Made by a program: the position numbers and the translations under genes. From Candidatus Rokuibacteriota bacterium (GTDB lineage Bacteria; Methylomirabilota; Methylomirabilia; Rokubacteriales; CSP1-6), in assembly GCA_003221595.1 (NCBI GenBank), contig QHSM01000102.1:1-7493 (forward strand): a stretch of DNA of 7,493 bases, given 5' to 3'. Of the stretch, positions 6,380-7,493 are shown piece by piece; positions within the stretch are counted from its first letter, which is position 1; each line of letters opens with the position of its first letter. The notes under the pieces were generated by a model. That model had not been told where the DNA came from. It saw nothing but the letters and a program-made list of their open reading frames with translations, and ran no database searches.

Positions 6380-6634
6380 ATGAGCGAGTTCCTCGGGCAG
6401 GCGGTCGAGCTCCTGGCGGCCGGCGACTGGAAGCAGGCGCACGAGATCGTCCAGAAGGACAAGTCGACGCTGTCGTCGTGGATTCACGGGATCGTGCACA
6501 TCCTCGAGGGTGACCTCGACAACGCGCGCGGCTGGTACAAGCGGGCCGAGCGCGCGTTCCCCGGAGCGGAGGCGGCACAGGCGGAGATCGCCGCCGCCCG
6601 CCGGGCGGTCGAGAGCGCCCCCGACCACGCCTGA
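6380..6634 (+). CDS. Small TPR-like protein of unknown function
   Basis: This 84-residue soluble protein is predicted to be all-helical. Helices at about 3-14, 17-24, 31-43 and 46-57 form one to two tetratricopeptide-like hairpins. AAGDWKQAHEIVQ resembles a TPR helix pair, and EGDLDNARGWYKRAERAFPG closely resembles another (small residue at the turn, aromatic and Ala spacing). Similar small proteins with an SSWIHGIVH-like segment and a GDLxNAxxWYxRA motif occur as hypothetical proteins in many bacteria. The ATG at 6380 is 11 bases after the amidase stop, with AAGGAG (6367-6372) overlapping that stop at 7-base spacing, so it is very likely co-translated with the amidase. The frame is open far upstream, but that part is a shadow of the amidase gene. 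It may mediate protein contacts. No function can be assigned. Confidence 0.82.
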   Translation: MSEFLGQAVELLAAGDWKQAHEIVQKDKSTLSSWIHGIVHILEGDLDNARGWYKRAERAFPGAEAAQAEIAAARRAVESAPDHA

Positions 6635-6642
6635 TGTATAGT

Positions 6643-6663
6643 GCGGGCGCCGCGGGCGTCCGC
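6643..6663 (+). other. GC-rich hairpin in the gap before the Asp-box gene
   Basis: GCGGGCG pairs with CGTCCGC (7 bp, one G-U) around a 7-base loop. There is no T run after it, so it does not look like an intrinsic terminator. It lies between the TPR-like stop (6634) and the Shine-Dalgarno GAGGAGG (6674-6680) of the next gene and might act as an mRNA 5' structure or processing site. In GC-rich DNA such hairpins arise easily. Confidence 0.3.
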
Positions 6664-6686
6664 GAGGTGACTTGAGGAGGCGGGCC

Positions 6687-7493
6687 ATGGCGAACAAGGG
6701 AAACATCCTGGTCGGGACCGTTGGTCAAGGCGTCATGCTGAGCGCCGATGACGGAGAGAGCTGGACCCGGGCCGGCGTGCGCCAGGGCATGCACTCCGAC
6801 TGCATCGTCCGGGCGCTCCGTGAGGACGCGCACCACCCGGAGGTCGTCTACGCGGGCACCGACATGGGGCTCTACCGGAGCGACGACCGCGGGATGAAGT
6901 GGCGCCTGCTCGACAACCCGATGAAGGGCTCGGTCGTCTGGAGCGTGGCGATCGATCCGATCGATCCGGCGATCATGTTCGCCGGCACCGGCACGCCGAG
7001 CAAGCCGGGAATCTTCCGGTCCACCGACGCCGGGAAGAGCTGGGGAGCGCTGCGCGTGGCGATCGCCGACGACTGTCCCAACGTCGGGATCCCCCGGCCC
7101 ACGGGCATCGCGGTCGACCCGACCAACGACCGGAACGTGTGGGTCGGCCTCGAGGTCGATGGCGTTCGCTACAGCACCGACGGCGGCGACACGTGGGCCC
7201 GGGTGAACGGCCAGATTCCGAACCAGGACGTCCACAACGTGCTGGTCGTCGAGGGCCCGCCCAAGACCGTGTTCACGGTGGTCAACGACGACATCTGGCG
7301 CAGCACCGACGACGGCAAGACGTGGCACGCGGCGCGCGCCCGCGAGGTCTTTCCGTGGCACTATCCCCGCGGCATCGCGGTCAAGCCGAACGATTCGCGC
7401 ACGGTGTTCCTGACCCTGGGCGACTCCACGCCGGGCCGCATCGGGACGATGATGCGCTCGCGAGACGCCGGCGCGACCTGGGAGAGCCTGAAG
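6687..7493 (+). CDS. BNR/Asp-box repeat beta-propeller protein (3'-truncated by window edge)
   Basis: The first 269 residues of a beta-propeller protein are present; the frame is open to the window end. Six Asp-boxes (S-x-D-x-G-x-[ST/K]-W) lie at residues 19-26, 65-72, 112-119, 163-170, 206-213 and 258-265: SADDGESW, SDDRGMKW, STDAGKSW, STDGGDTW, STDDGKTW and SRDAGATW. The period is 43-52 residues, about one blade each. Segments such as VVYAGT, MFAGTGT and VWVGL before the boxes are the usual blade strands. This architecture is shared by sortilin/VPS10-like, YCF48-like and sialidase-like proteins. The Asp-box itself is structural, so enzymatic activity cannot be inferred, and annotations as sialidase would be unsupported here. 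The ATG at 6687 has GAGGAGG (6674-6680) 6 bases upstream. No signal peptide is visible, which suggests a cytoplasmic protein. The 52-base gap leaves open whether it belongs to the amidase operon. Confidence 0.9.
   Translation, partial: MANKGNILVGTVGQGVMLSADDGESWTRAGVRQGMHSDCIVRALREDAHHPEVVYAGTDMGLYRSDDRGMKWRLLDNPMKGSVVWSVAIDPIDPAIMFAGTGTPSKPGIFRSTDAGKSWGALRVAIADDCPNVGIPRPTGIAVDPTNDRNVWVGLEVDGVRYSTDGGDTWARVNGQIPNQDVHNVLVVEGPPKTVFTVVNDDIWRSTDDGKTWHAARAREVFPWHYPRGIAVKPNDSRTVFLTLGDSTPGRIGTMMRSRDAGATWESLK

Noticed and set aside
6637..6642. TATAGT resembling a -10 box ahead of the Asp-box gene.
   Set aside because: No -35-like hexamer at 16-18 bases upstream. A single hexamer is weak evidence.

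Overview
The window is roughly two-thirds G+C by eye. It carries one strand of tightly packed, co-oriented genes with very few intergenic bases, and codon use looks uniform. Tandem family-5 ABC solute-binding proteins, an Asp-box protein and a GatA-type amidase in a GC-rich genome suggest a free-living, probably soil bacterium with an expanded solute-uptake repertoire. Candidatus Rokubacteria/Methylomirabilota or a proteobacterium would fit. This assignment is an impression from gene style, because no rRNA or marker gene is present.

Left part (1-4836): three paralogous periplasmic solute-binding proteins (SBP_bac_5, the DppA/OppA class). The first is cut by the window edge and lacks its N-terminus (2-931). 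The second (1757-3298) and third (3298-4836) are complete and overlap by one base. A two-domain cupin gene (988-1662) sits between copies 1 and 2. Between that cupin and copy 2 is a short relic of the C-terminal end of a further SBP (about 1683-1733). This suggests the array once held another copy, or was rearranged when the cupin gene arrived. No permease or ATPase gene is visible.

Middle part (4840-6368): a 63-residue protein resembling the small GatC/AtzG-type partner subunits overlaps by four bases a 446-residue amidase-signature enzyme. The enzyme has an intact Lys-Ser-Ser triad. The pair follows the third SBP after only 3 bases, so uptake and amide hydrolysis are probably expressed together.

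Right part (6380-7493): an 84-residue TPR-like protein of unknown role, then a protein with six Asp-box (BNR) repeats and no signal peptide that runs off the window.

The simplest overall reading is one operon. SBPs capture a peptide- or amide-like solute, a GatC/GatA-like amidase complex hydrolyses an amide bond in it or in a derivative, and cupin, TPR and BNR proteins are accessory. The substrate cannot be read from the sequence. No RNA genes, CRISPR arrays, insertion sequences or clear terminators were seen.
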